Origin: Meghimatium bilineatum
Lineage: Eukaryota; Mollusca; Gastropoda; Stylommatophora; Philomycidae
Reading direction: 5' to 3'
Assembly: GCA_034231615.1 (NCBI GenBank)
Contig: CM067317.1
Location: forward strand, 19,303,379 to 19,367,378
Length of the DNA: 64,000 nt
Shown: one piece after another, positions 22,419-32,446 of the stretch
Position numbering within the stretch: position 1 is the first letter of the stretch
How the letters are laid out: each line of letters starts with the position of its first letter
Translations under genes and position numbers: made by a program
Notes under the pieces: generated by a model
The model's input: only the letters and a program-made list of their open reading frames with translations
The model's database searches: none
What the model was told of the DNA's origin: nothing

Positions 22419-22512
22419 CCTGATTATCTGTGCGCCTTTTGGCTGGATGCCTCCGTCTTCAGCACTCTGCTTACTTGGGCAGGACTATGGTCCTGCTCGA
22501 GTGGGACTGCCC

Positions 22513-22587
22513 GACCAGTCTTAGTTTCCAGCCCCTGATGGCTGAACGAAGCCCCATCACCACTGCACGGTGCTGGTCTCGATGGGG
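22513..22587 (-). ncRNA. Candidate HDV-like self-cleaving ribozyme at LINE 5' end
   Basis: Read on the - strand, five helices fall in the nested double-pseudoknot order of HDV-like ribozymes. P1: CCCCATC (22587-22581) with GATGGGG (22558-22552). P2: GACCAG (22578-22573) with CTGGTC (22518-22513). P3: ACC or CACC (22572-22569) with GGT or GGTG (22561-22558), loop of 7. P4: CAGCC (22544-22540) with GGCTG (22533-22529), loop of 6. J4/2 is GAAACTAAGA, holding CTAA, the CNRA pattern with the catalytic C at 22524. The P1.1 pairing was not resolved. P1 starts with C rather than the usual G. Cleavage would fall just 5' of 22587, fixing the element's 5' end. HDV-like ribozymes are known at the 5' ends of R2, RTE, L1Tc and others. 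The pairing was worked out by hand. Confidence 0.7.
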
Positions 22588-22839
22588 ATGAATAGTCTAT
22601 ATTTAACAAATATATAAACATGCTAAACGTAAATCACATTGCATCTTGCACAGAATTTAAAAAAAAACGCTGTTAAAATGCATCTCAAGGTAATACACAT
22701 ATAATTATAGACGCAGCTTATGAAAGAACAATTATAAATATGTGACAACAGGTAATGGCAAGTTAAAGAGGGAGATGAAAACATTGAGGGGGAAAATCGA
22801 GATAATGAAAAAAGTACCATCTGATTTGTTGAATATTGT

Positions 22840-23310
22840 TTGGAAATTATTCTTCATCTTTTGTGTTCGTTCACAAACTCCTGCAGATTTGTAGGATGAA
22901 GTTCAGACAGCGGAAAGCGTTGTACCGTGACTTTACAGCTTGCCTGAGATATACCTATCTGTCTGACACAACCACCTTTAGAATGGCGTCTGAGTCACTT
23001 GATCCTCTATAACCTTCTCAGTCGTCTTTTACGACATTCGTAAGTTACAGAGTTGTTGCTAGCCTTTGTTTTATGACATTCGTAGGTTACAGCGTTGCTA
23101 GCCTTTGTTTCATGACATTCGTAGGTTACAGCGTTGCTAGCCTTTGTTTTACGACATGTGTAGTAGGTTACAGCGTTGCTAGCCTTTGTTTTACGACATG
23201 CGTAGTAGGTTACAGCGTTGCTAGCCTTTGTTTTACAAAATGCGTAGTAGATTACAACGTTGCTAGCCTTTGTTTTACGACATGTGTAGCAGGTGATAGC
23301 CTTTGTTTCC
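22840..23310 (-). mobile_element. SINE-like repeat, subfamily B, with expanded interior
   Basis: On the + strand, GTTCGTTCACAAACTCCTGC, a diverged body, then CTCAGTCGTCTTTTACGACA, in the order of the copy at 36655-36990. From 23030 the conserved TTTTACGACAT segment is repeated in tandem (see next entry). The outer end beyond the array is not seen. Confidence 0.65.
23030..23310. repeat. 39/42-bp tandem array derived from SINE interior
   Basis: About seven units of TTTTACGACATGCGTAG followed by TAGGTTACAGCGTTGCTAGC and CTTTG. Units are 39 or 42 bp, differing by a GTA insertion. The first bases match the conserved GTCGTCTTTTACGACAT segment of subfamily B. Frames are open on both strands because lengths are multiples of three. 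Confidence 0.85.
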
Positions 23311-23314
23311 CTTT

Positions 23315-24260
23315 CAGAACACAGGAACACACGAACAACAATGAATTGTTATGTTAACATTTTGAATCAAAACTATGACTTAACGTTTAACTCAATTCCA
23401 AAAGATGTCTCCGGTATAACATTTGAGTTGAGACAAGCTACTGCCTAAAATTTTCCAAGATACACGCCGCTACCGTGGCATTTTCTTAATTCAATTTATC
23501 ACATTGTACAATCAAATATGTTCATATACGTTGTTATCTTCTAATACATCACAACTATATGGTCGCTTGAATAAAAATTTTAAACATTTTACGAAATGAT
23601 ACACTCAATAGAGCCTTCACATCAAAATACTTTTCTAATATTGAAAGCAGAAAACACGTCGGACACCGCACTGGCTTATTACCAAATTAATTTTTTTAAT
23701 TTGCATTATCATAAAGTATAGATACAGCTAATATTGCATAAAAGTCACATGACATGTAAATTGTTTAGAAATATGATTGAATCTAATTAACTACACGAGT
23801 TGGTAAAACAAAATAATGTACACATTTCGTGATGGACACTTTGATCTGCCATTGCGTGTGCTATGAAAACATAAGCGAAAATAAACCAATCAATAAAACA
23901 TCATTTATCGTGTGATCTATATTCAATATTCTATTGTTACTTCTTTCTGTGTTAGTATGAAGTACCTGACAATCTTAAGGTCTCCTGAAAATATTCATTA
24001 ACGTATTATCACAGAGAATGCACTCTTTGCTAGCAGATGTCTGCCGATGGAACTAAATCCCACTGCGCATATCAAAGATGGCGACAAAACTAAGGTGTGT
24101 CATAGAAAACTGTTTCAGGTAATAGTCACCACTCAGTTCCGACACAGCAATTGAAAAGGTAAATGATGGAGTAAAAATGTTGTTTGTAACCACGCAGCAA
24201 CCATATTGCAATTCCTAATTTGGAATTTTGTAAACATTGCACGTTTCATACGTGCACGCA
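23315..24260. other. Unassigned AT-rich sequence
   Basis: No domain, tandem repeat or tRNA-like box was recognised. Confidence 0.5.
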
Positions 24261-24366
<106 letters not shown>

Positions 24367-24526
24367 AAATCGTAGTTAAGGGTGTGGTTGAGTGTGGGGT
24401 GCAAACCCACTCCCTTCTTAAAGAAATTGTATCAGCGGCCCAAAATATATATATATATAATATGGTTGGAATATATGTAGAAAGTAGATGGAATACAGAA
24501 AGATCCTTTAAAGAATGACAAAACAT

Positions 24527-24630
24527 TACATTTACCATACAAATTCGCTTCCATGTCACACTTTACTTTGGTTCATAATTCAACTTACATTTACCATACA
24601 TATTCGCTTCCATGTCACACTTTACTTTAC
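24527..24630. repeat. 60-bp direct tandem duplication
   Basis: ACATTTACCATACAAATTCG and TTCCATGTCACACTTTACTT occur twice, 60 bp apart, with one mismatch in the first block. Confidence 0.85.
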
Positions 24631-24954
24631 ACAGAAGCCCAGCTCTTATCCTTCAAATAGTTTATTATCATTTCATACCCAGAGTGTCAAGTTGACGGTG
24701 AAAATCCCATGTTCCCTTGTTAACAGCTTACTAAATAAGTCTTAGCTAATTCGTTTCTGTCAATGTATACTAGTTCATGAACGTAACTGTATTTATGAAT
24801 TCACCCACGAGAAACACCACACAGATTAGGTTAAGGATGGATATAGCTGACATTTGAGCAATACTATTTGGTGGTAATGTAGAAGTGACACAAGAGAACA
24901 GATTGGTAAGAACAACGGATATATTTAGATGAATAAGAATTAAAGTCGTCATTA

Positions 24955-25165
24955 GTCAGTTCCGTCTCTGCTTCGAAGTTTGTTCGCAGGCGACTTATAA
25001 ACCTCCACTGTTTCTTGCCTTGGTGGTGCATTCTGACAGTCTCTTGCCTTGGTAGTGCATTCTGACAGACTTTATTTTGCCTGTCTATGCCGCCCCTCTC
25101 CCTCCATTTTGCCTACCATCTGCTCGCTGCTCTTCCACTTTGCCATCCAGTAAGGTCACTATCGA
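24955..25165 (-). mobile_element. LINE C-terminal fragment
   Basis: The reverse complement has SECTTKAR repeated in tandem (CTTGCCTTGGTGGTGCATTC and a near copy on the + strand), followed by residues ending in SRDGT. It is related to 31330-31500, where WTGYNLAECTTKTRDRGCWR is clearer. The internal duplication of about 40 bp is private to this copy. Confidence 0.4.
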
Positions 25166-25169
25166 TGTA

Positions 25170-25680
25170 CGAAATATTATTATATGTCAGAATTATTTTA
25201 TGTATTTGATTTCTAAGTTCTCTAAATACTTGTTTTATAACTAATGTTCTTTACATCCTCTGTTTTGTCTTCCCTTTGCATAAAGCCCTTCCAATTCTTC
25301 CGCAGGTCCAGAATTCAAAAGAATCAGTTATACTTTCTAGCTCAGACATTCTTAACCTGGTGCTCTCGAGCACCTTGGTGATCTTGTAAGTATTTGTGCT
25401 CGCGCCATGTAAGTTTAAAAATGTGATACGTTGAATGTTAGCATTTTTCACATGTCATTCACAGCCCTTTTTACCATTCCTTTTCTACTTTTCTTTTCAA
25501 CCAGCTTTCTCAACTGCCATGATTTATCATTATGTGTCCAAGACAGAAGATACTATTCACTAGTTGTAGTATATCTCTATTTGTTTAAGTTTAACATTGG
25601 TTTATCCTCAATAGCACCGATTACAATACCATAGCTTATGGTATATTTGAGGATATGAGCCTAGCATATATTGTTCTATA
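25170..25680. other. Unassigned; small palindrome inside
   Basis: Mostly featureless. At 25359-25374 GGTGCTCTCGAGCACC forms a 7-bp stem with a 2-nt loop, next to CAGACATTCTTAACCTGG, which resembles a hAT-type element end. No matching second end was found. Confidence 0.35.
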
Positions 25681-25689
25681 TTAGGTAAG

Positions 25690-25990
25690 GTAAAGGTAGG
25701 TCCCATGGCATCTGCCGTCGGGGATGAAGATAACTCTTCATGTACTAAGCCGCAGCAACTATTAGGTGGGGTGGCTAGTTCCCTTCCTTGCTGTTTTTTA
25801 CCTTCCCTAACTCGTGCGTCAGGTACTCATTTACAGCTGAGTCGACTGGAGGAGTGGTCGTGTCAAGTGAGAAATCACAACCCGGATTTTTTTATTTTTT
25901 TTATGTCCGGACGTGGTTTCGAACCTGGCACGCTGTAACCAGATGATAGCAAGCAAGCTCACTATCCACTAGGCTACCGAACTACGTAAA
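25690..25990 (-). mobile_element. tRNA-headed SINE, family S2, full length
   Basis: The reverse complement starts GTAGTTCGGTAGCCTAGTGG (A box) and has CAGGTTCGAAACC (B box) about 40 nt on. A core follows with CCAGTCGACTCAGCTGTAAA and GAGTACCTGACGCACGAG. The tail reads GACGGCAGATGCCATGGGAC then CTACCTTTACC repeated. Length is about 300 bp. Partial copies lie at 12620-12872 (+) and 45640-45735 (-). The head is not a functional tRNA. Confidence 0.8.
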
Positions 25991-26139
25991 TTCTAAATTG
26001 AATGAAAGTATTCAGTTAATGACATCCAAATAATTTGTTTGTTGCCATATGAGTAAGGTAACCATTTAATATGAACACAAAGTAGGGAATGACTCAGATA
26101 TGAGAGAACTAGATCAACAAAACATAATGAAAGATTAGA

Positions 26140-27105
26140 TGACTAAGAAGTGTAAACAACCACAAAGAAATTAGTGAGACGAATACATGAAATAAGTGAA
26201 ATATATATATGATCAGCAAGTGAAAGGAATAGATAACTAAGGAGATAGAAGATAACCAAAGTATAAGAGGAAAAGTAATCTAAGAAGCGAGGAAAATAGA
26301 TGACTTGAAACTGAAAGGAATAGATAACCAAGAAGTTAGAGTGATAGATGACCGAAACGTGAGAGTAACAGTTGTCCAAGAAATGACAGTAGTAGACCAA
26401 AAAGTGATAGTAATAGATGACCAAGAATTGAGAGTAATAGTATACAAAGAAATGAGAGAATAGATGACGAAGACGTGAAAGTAATAGATGGCCAAGAACG
26501 AGAGTAATAGATGACAAAGAAGTGAGAGTAATAGATAACCAAGAAGTGAGGGCAATAGCATACACAGAAGTGAGAGTAATAGTATACCAAAAAGTGATAG
26601 TAATAGATGACCAAGAATTGAGTGTAATAGTAAAGAAAGAAGTTAGAGTAATAGATGATCAAGAAATGAGAGCAATAGATGACCACGAAGTGAGAGTAAC
26701 AGTATACCAAGAAGTGAGAGTAATAGATGATGAAGAAATAAGAGTAATATTATACCAAGATGTTATAATAACAATAGATGACCACGAAGTGAGAGTAATA
26801 ATATACAAAGAAGTGAGAGTAATAGTATACCAAAAAGTAAGAGTAACAGTATACCAAAAAGTGATAGTAATAGATGACCAAGAATTGCGTGTAATAGTAA
26901 AGCAAGAAGTGAGAATTATAAATTATCAAGAAATTAGAGCAATAGATGATCAAGAAGTGAGAGTAATAGTATACCAAGAAGTGAGATTAATATTATACCA
27001 AGAAGTGAAAGTAATAGTATTCCAAGAAGTAAGAGTAATAGTATACCAAGAAGTGAAAGTAATAGGTGATCAAGAACTGAAAGTAATTAGGTGGTCAGGA
27101 AGTAA
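26140..27105. repeat. 24-bp minisatellite, about 40 units
   Basis: The unit is GAAGTGAGAGTAATAGTATA plus CCAA, with alternating last halves (ATAGATGACCAA or ATAGTATACCAA). Divergence rises towards 26140. Frames open on both strands read QEVRVIVY or similar in an 8-residue period. No start context or domain suggests a real protein. Confidence 0.9.
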
Positions 27106-27454
27106 GACGAATATTTGGCGATTTTCTGTCAATGTGTAATGTGCATATCGAATGGTGTATATATTTCTGTCATGCCGTAAGCGACGACACAACTAATTTC
27201 TGCCTCCTGTAACTGGCAACATAACGAATTGGGTAATAAAGGATCATATCTATGCATACTTCTAACAGGCAACAATTTTGAGAAGAATCAGGAAATAACA
27301 TATCCATGCATACTCACATTCCTTTCATTTGTGCTCAAGAAATCGAGAAGTTAAGCACATCTCCAATAACGATTTGCATTTTTCAAAACTAAGAAAAGTC
27401 TTTGTATCTTTCGTCTGTTGCCGGAGACAGAAAAGGTAAAAAATACAAACATTC

Positions 27455-27635
27455 TGACCTGCCAATATGAGAGGTAACTTAGGAGGTTGAAATTGGTGTG
27501 GAGTTTGTTATCCATCCAAACGTTAAATTGATCAAAAATCCATGATTAAGTCAGGTGTGTCAGACTGAAGGGCGCAGATATCGCAGCTAAGCTGTAAATC
27601 ATAACTCAACATATTACGTGTTCCGGAATATATCA
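27455..27635 (+). mobile_element. SINE-like repeat, subfamily B, 3'-truncated
   Basis: AACTTAGGAGGTTGAAATTG, GTGTCAGACTGAAGGGCG and GATATCGCAGC followed by GCTGTAAATCATAACTCAAC occur in the subfamily order. It stops at GTGTTCCGGAATA before the (GAA)n end. Confidence 0.65.
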
Positions 27636-27639
27636 CACG

Positions 27640-28840
27640 CAGAAATGCTTCAATATGGTGATAGGTTAAAAGCGTTCAACCTTCGGCGGCTACGAGCACA
27701 AACCAAAGTCAAATCACAGATCATCAGTGACTTCCTATCTTTTCTATAACTGTGCCTTAAAAGAAAATGTCCGGCTGATCTACAAACTATTAATACGGAG
27801 AAAGCAGAAGTCATGTTAGAATCAGCACATGACAAAATCTATCACGTGCCCTGCATAAAGGTAAATGGCGTAGCATTGAAAGTTGTCAAGAAATTCACAC
27901 ACCTAGGCTGTACACTGTAACAAAATGTCATATCGAATGATGATGAAGTGTATACCAGGATCTCCAAGGTAAGCAGTGCTTTTGACAAATTGTACGCAAA
28001 TGTGTGGCATAGAAATGACATTAATCTATAGTTTAGCTGAAAATTTACAAAGCAGTGGTACTTCCAGTTTTGTTTATACGCCGGTGAAACATGGACTGTG
28101 TATAGACGACACGTGATGAGTGGAAGCTCAATCATTGTAACAGAATCAGTCTCAAAAATGTTATGGACATCAGATAGCAAGACAAGATCCCAGGTACTGC
28201 TGTCCTTGACAGATCTGGTATCTCTAACAGTTTATCTCTATAGTGGTATCTCTATTCTGATACATGCACAGATTCTGATACAGACACACAGGTCATGTGG
28301 TAGGTATGCCAGATCATCACCTGCCAAAGATACTTCTCCATGGTGAGTTGCAGGAGGCACACCTTCCCAAAGTGGTCAGAAGAAGCGCTACAATGACTCG
28401 TAGACCTAAATGTAAGCCTTTGAACTAGATCAAGATATATGGGAAGAAATTACACACAATAGAGCTACCTATATGGCGCTCTACAGTCAAAAAAAGGGGC
28501 AGCATTTTGTGAAAAGAAAAGAAATGCTGCAACAACAGCGGAGATTAGCTAGAAAGTCATGAGTAGATAAAAAACAATCTGCAGTGGTAATCCGTGCCCG
28601 AACTTTCCAAGGACATTAGCAGTCAGAAAAGGACTTATTAGCCACTTGCGAACTCATATGCTATTGGTTATGAGTCTAGGACGCTGTAATCAAAGCAAAC
28701 CCATACATGCTCAGCCATTCCTAGCGAATATCGAATCATATGCATACTGATCAGATATGTGGTTCGTTTGTTGAAAACATTCAAAAGTGGATGTAACAAA
28801 TGGGCATCATCACTTGTGATGGACGAACAACATCATTATA
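27640..28840 (+). mobile_element. RTE-like LINE: RT palm to 3' UTR (family R1), dead
   Basis: The first block reads AFNLRRLRAQTK and SQIISDFL. Families of this type then have LFADDCA, but here the frame gives SFL, a stop and LCLK, so the catalytic box is destroyed. Then INTEKAEVM, KVVKKFTHLGCTL near 27900, ETWTVYRRH near 28090, a shortened RW-GHV region near 28290, and a degraded SHLRTH finger end near 28650. The 3' UTR runs to GTGATGGACGAACAAC near 28832, also found in the copy at 14935. Many stops. It is 5'-truncated just upstream of the active site. Confidence 0.75.
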
Positions 28841-28847
28841 ATAAGCC

Positions 28848-28885
28848 GTTGTGGTAAAGTGGTTAGCGTTCTTGCAATAATAGTG
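28848..28885 (+). mobile_element. SINE head fragment
   Basis: GTTGTGGTAAAGTGGTTAGCG is A-box-like and lies directly after the LINE 3' UTR. No B box follows at the expected distance, so only a partial head is present. Confidence 0.35.
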
Positions 28886-28889
28886 TTTC

Positions 28890-29390
28890 GCAATAACTTA
28901 AAAACAAACATTAATCTAGAGCAAATGACAATTACAAACACATTGTGAAAAGATACCCGACGGCAACAGAATATGCTACTTCAGTGAATTGTTAAGGAAT
29001 ATGTGTAAACAACAATCTGACAGGCACCATCAGTATGCATAATGGTCGTGTGAAGAGACGATTATGAGTTTAACCAGGGTGTGGCAATATCGTTACAGAA
29101 AACTAAACTAAAAGTGGTTAGTCAAGGTTCGATTTACTATCCAACTGAAAATACTTTCTAGTTTAATAACGGCTTCCAAGTAGATTCTTATTAAAGAAAT
29201 GGGAACCATTTCTCCTGAGAAAGTAAAGGCGGCAAACGTGAATTCTAATCACATTATCCATATGTATAACGATGGTCTGCGAAGAAAACGAGGGTAACAC
29301 CGAATTCCCCAATACCCATTAATGGTGTGGAAAAGGGGGCACTTTAAGTTACTATTTATAATAATTATATTTGATTAACTGAAATATTAT
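28890..29390. other. Unassigned sequence
   Basis: No domain, repeat or RNA-like element was recognised. Confidence 0.5.
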
Positions 29391-29394
29391 ATTG

Positions 29395-29640
29395 ACATTT
29401 AATGCTCTTATGCTATTGTTTATGAGTCTTGGTCACTGTAATCAAAGTAAACCCATAGATGTTCAGCAATTCCCAGCGAATATCAAAGTAAACCCATAGA
29501 TGTTCAGCAATTTCCAGCGAATATCAAAGTAAACCCATAGATGTTCAGCAATTTCCAGCGAATATCAAAGTATATGCATACTGTACAAATCTGTGGTTGG
29601 TTTGTTGAAAACAATTCACATTCTGACTATCAGATGCCTA
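29395..29640 (+). mobile_element. RTE-like LINE 3' UTR with 41-bp triplication
   Basis: It matches 28660-28780 (CTATTG-TTATGAGTCT-GG, then CTGTAATCAAAG and AACCCATA). In this copy a 41-bp segment with ATGTTCAGCAATTTCCAGCG is present three times (29457-29575). The 28.7-kb copy has it once. Confidence 0.75.
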
Positions 29641-29689
29641 GTCGTACTTACCACACTTAATATTAACTGTTTCTAGCATCTTTGATGAA

Positions 29690-29860
29690 TAATCTATCAC
29701 AGTATCCACTTTTAGCAAGCACTGGCTACTTGAACTTAAAGTGTTCCCCAAATCCATTCCCAGTTTACCGACTACAGGTATATTTAACGCAAACTTATCT
29801 GTCGTCTTATGACCGCAAACGCCGGCATGTCCAAGACAATAAATCCATGTAACAAGAAAA
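29690..29860 (-). mobile_element. LINE RNase H fragment
   Basis: The reverse complement reads TWIYCLGHAGVCGHKTTDKF and then VVGKLGMDLGNTL. WIYCPGHAGV is the late RNase H motif also seen at 59780 and 54660. Acidic residues upstream are not preserved and only about 55 codons remain. Confidence 0.6.
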
Positions 29861-29864
29861 CGTT

Positions 29865-31000
29865 TCTATCTACTTACCTACCTATCTTTCTGCCTTTCTA
29901 TATGTACATCTCTCCATGTAGTCATTACTCCAATCATCTATATGTCAATACATATTGAACAACAAGTAAAATATTAGCCGCTACTCTTGCAAAGTTACCT
30001 AATGATTTTCTAATTGATACGGATTGAAGTTGCAAAAATGTACAAAACCCAGATACAAAATCCATTCTTGTAACACACTAACGGGAAACATGCAATACTT
30101 GACAGTTTTGACAGGGACTGAAGTAATGAAAGTGAAAATAAAATCTTAATAGCAATGCAGTTATAATTCAATGTCGGTTTTGTGGTTAGCTGGTCACTCT
30201 CATAAACACAACTCGGGCGAACTTGTTTGTGGTTCGAAAGCCGATCATACAAATTCTACTGGCGGTACATTTGGATGATTTAGTGATGTTATAATTCAAG
30301 AATAGATCAATAGCCATTTCTTATGCAGAGTATACTTCAAATATTAATTCAACAATAGATTAATACAATCATTTCCAATATTTTATAGTTTTATATCATA
30401 TTTTGCAAACACTATTAAATTAAGCACAAAAGTTAACTATTGTTATTATTAACTATTAACTAGCAGGTACTGTGAATCTAAACCCAAATTGTATCAATCT
30501 TATTTGAATAATATACCCGAAATATACGTTTAGTACAGACTATCACATACGGAGAGAAGCACCAGGTCCGAACAATGTAGATTGTATAAAATATAAGGTA
30601 TGGTTGTACATACAGAAACTTGGCCGCAAGGATATGCCTATTTTTTTACAGTGAACAGTGGCGTATATACTAGCAAACCGATTGATGAATTCAGAACAGT
30701 AAAACCAGTGGTCGTCAAACCAGTCTCAGCAGATATAGTATTACAAAATATGTGACACTCGACAACATATCTACTACACAATCTTCAAACGGAAGTGAGC
30801 CGCGTCAAAATAGATCACAGTGTTTTACCTTCATTTCCCTCCCACCGATAAATTGTGGCATCGGAGATCTCCGTCGAATAAATGCTGATTCGTCCATTCT
30901 GACACACAACAGAGTCACCACCGTTGAGACGACAGGCGACGACAGTAGCATCAGGTCTTAACGAAATTTGTCATTTGCTGCGACACCTGGTCTACGTGTC
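29865..31000. other. Mostly unassigned; possible LINE scrap near 30560
   Basis: A frame near 30555-30650 (+) reads EAPGPNNVDCIKYK, resembling the xxxPGPDG region upstream of LINE reverse transcriptase, but nothing supports it further. The rest is AT-rich without recognised features. Confidence 0.35.
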
Positions 31001-31025
31001 ACTCTGTCGTCAACCGCGCATTCTC

Positions 31026-31070
31026 ATTGGTCCACCTCGCGAGAATATGTTACGCCCCCGGATATTTAAA
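31026..31070 (+). promoter_or_regulatory. Possible CpG-rich core promoter
   Basis: Within a locally CpG-rich patch lie ATTGG (31026-31030, reverse CCAAT), the palindrome CTCGCGAG followed by A (31036-31044) and TATTTAAA (31063-31070). CTCGCGAGA resembles the TCTCGCGAGA promoter element of animals. No supported first exon was found on either side, so this is inference from motif clustering. Confidence 0.2.
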
Positions 31071-31329
31071 CATGGTAGAGTAGTGTCATTAAACTGGACG
31101 TGTGACTTTTCAAATTTTAAAACCAAAGAAGTGGGGGTGAAATTAAAGAACGGGGGTTTCGTGTCTGATTTTGTATAATTACAAACAACACTACTAATTT
31201 CTCTTAATTGCAAGAATGTATTGATTGTGGCCATACTATTTTGTTTTAAATGGGAATTTTAGAGTGAAAAGTATCTCTAAATACAACCTCATATATTTAA
31301 ACAGGTTAGCAAGGGGTCCTTGATAATCA

Positions 31330-31500
31330 TCATCATCAAGTGCCGTCTCCGCAACGAAGGTTGACTGCAACGAATCTCCAACATCCCCTGTCTCTTGTCT
31401 TGGTGGTGCATTCTGCTAGATTGTAGCCTGTCCATCGTGTGATGTTACTCTCCCACTTCTTGATAATAGCGTCCACCAATTGTGCAATGTATTACTGTTC
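31330..31500 (-). mobile_element. LINE C-terminal fragment
   Basis: The reverse complement reads IKKWESNITRWTGYNLAECT then TKTRDRGCWRF, with RCGDGT and stop codons close behind. W-N-I-WTG spacing and the late RxRxxWR are typical of the last residues of RTE-like ORF2 proteins. An ATCATCATCATC tract follows on the + strand at the 3' side. Confidence 0.6.
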
Positions 31501-31509
31501 GCTTGCACC

Positions 31510-32445
31510 ATCAGCAGGACAGGGTCACTTTAACGAAGCGGTCAATGTATAATTTTCTTGCGCAATTGTCTCTTGTCATGAGAAAGTTGATGACATTGAA
31601 AGGTTGAAAAAATTTAGAGAATTGACTTCATTGTACTCAAGTTACAGCGTATGTACTATATCCCTCTCAACGAAGCGGTAAGCGTTCTGCTGAGAGTACC
31701 ACTCATAGCACGTATCTCGGTAGCTTCGAAAATCGTTAGAGGCTAATAGAGCTAATTAATCCATCTTGTTATCTTGATGATCTTGTCATATGAAGAACAG
31801 CTCACGGTGGATCTATCTTGTTACAGTCTTTAGATGTGTCATTGGCTGCTGTATACCAACTCGCACAGAATCGGGTAGAATTTATAGAATCCAAACAGAA
31901 GAATACGACCTGGAAAGAACATCTCACCTAATTTATATTATTTATCTTTACATTTCGAACATCTAAACACACTGATTCACTTCTCTTTCCTGAAATACAT
32001 GACAACATTTTATGAATAACATACATCGTATCTAAGATGTTATTCATTGTAGATGTTTGGACAGCAATTAGAAATAAAACGATACAACAGCAAGAATGTC
32101 TTAAAATAAACTATAATTAATGGTTACAGCAGAATGAGAAGCGTAGTGATATGGCTATCTAACGCAGCTACAAAAAACAGATGGCCTGGTCTACCCAAAA
32201 AAATATAACTAGCAGACGGCAGCAGCTGGCGTGACCATTATGACCAATCATACCCGACCATATCAAAGATCGAACGAACAAAGAGAACTGAATTCAGGAA
32301 CGACATGGGAGTTATCAATAGTAGAAAATTGATATAAAAAATGCAAGAAACAAAGGTTAAGGTGATGTAGTGGTGGGCGGTGAAAAGATAAATTAAATAC
32401 GTCTCATTTTTTACGACTGTCAGCCATGGAAGCTAGTAACCAGTC
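31510..32445. other. Unassigned sequence
   Basis: A GACTTCATTGTACTCAAG segment at about 31625 is shared with the SINE-like region at 9110, so an old SINE may be present. Nothing else was recognised. Confidence 0.4.
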
Positions 32446-32446
32446 T

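Larger units (their letters stand above)
18812..22587 (-). mobile_element. Near-complete non-LTR retrotransposon (I/Jockey-like, family J)
   Basis: A 3.78-kb element reading leftwards: predicted ribozyme at the 5' end (22587-22513), endonuclease frame (22418-21177), RT plus RNase H frame (20842-19052), then RNase H end without the C-terminal zinc knuckle. No gag-like ORF1 with CCHC knuckles is seen upstream. Homology to the copy at 12885-14010 stops at AATACAGGA (18812), so about 240 bp of 3' end are missing, which points to a later deletion because LINEs normally truncate at the 5' end. Three frameshifts and one active-site change make it inactive. Other copies of the family lie at 7765-8445, 12885-14010 and 52265-52965. 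Confidence 0.9.

Noticed and set aside
23073-23357. Membrane protein with GYSVASLCF repeats
   Set aside because: Product of the 39/42-bp array derived from a SINE.
26143-27139. 205-codon QEVRVIVY-type frame and its - strand counterparts
   Set aside because: 24-bp tandem repeat product without a start context or recognised fold.
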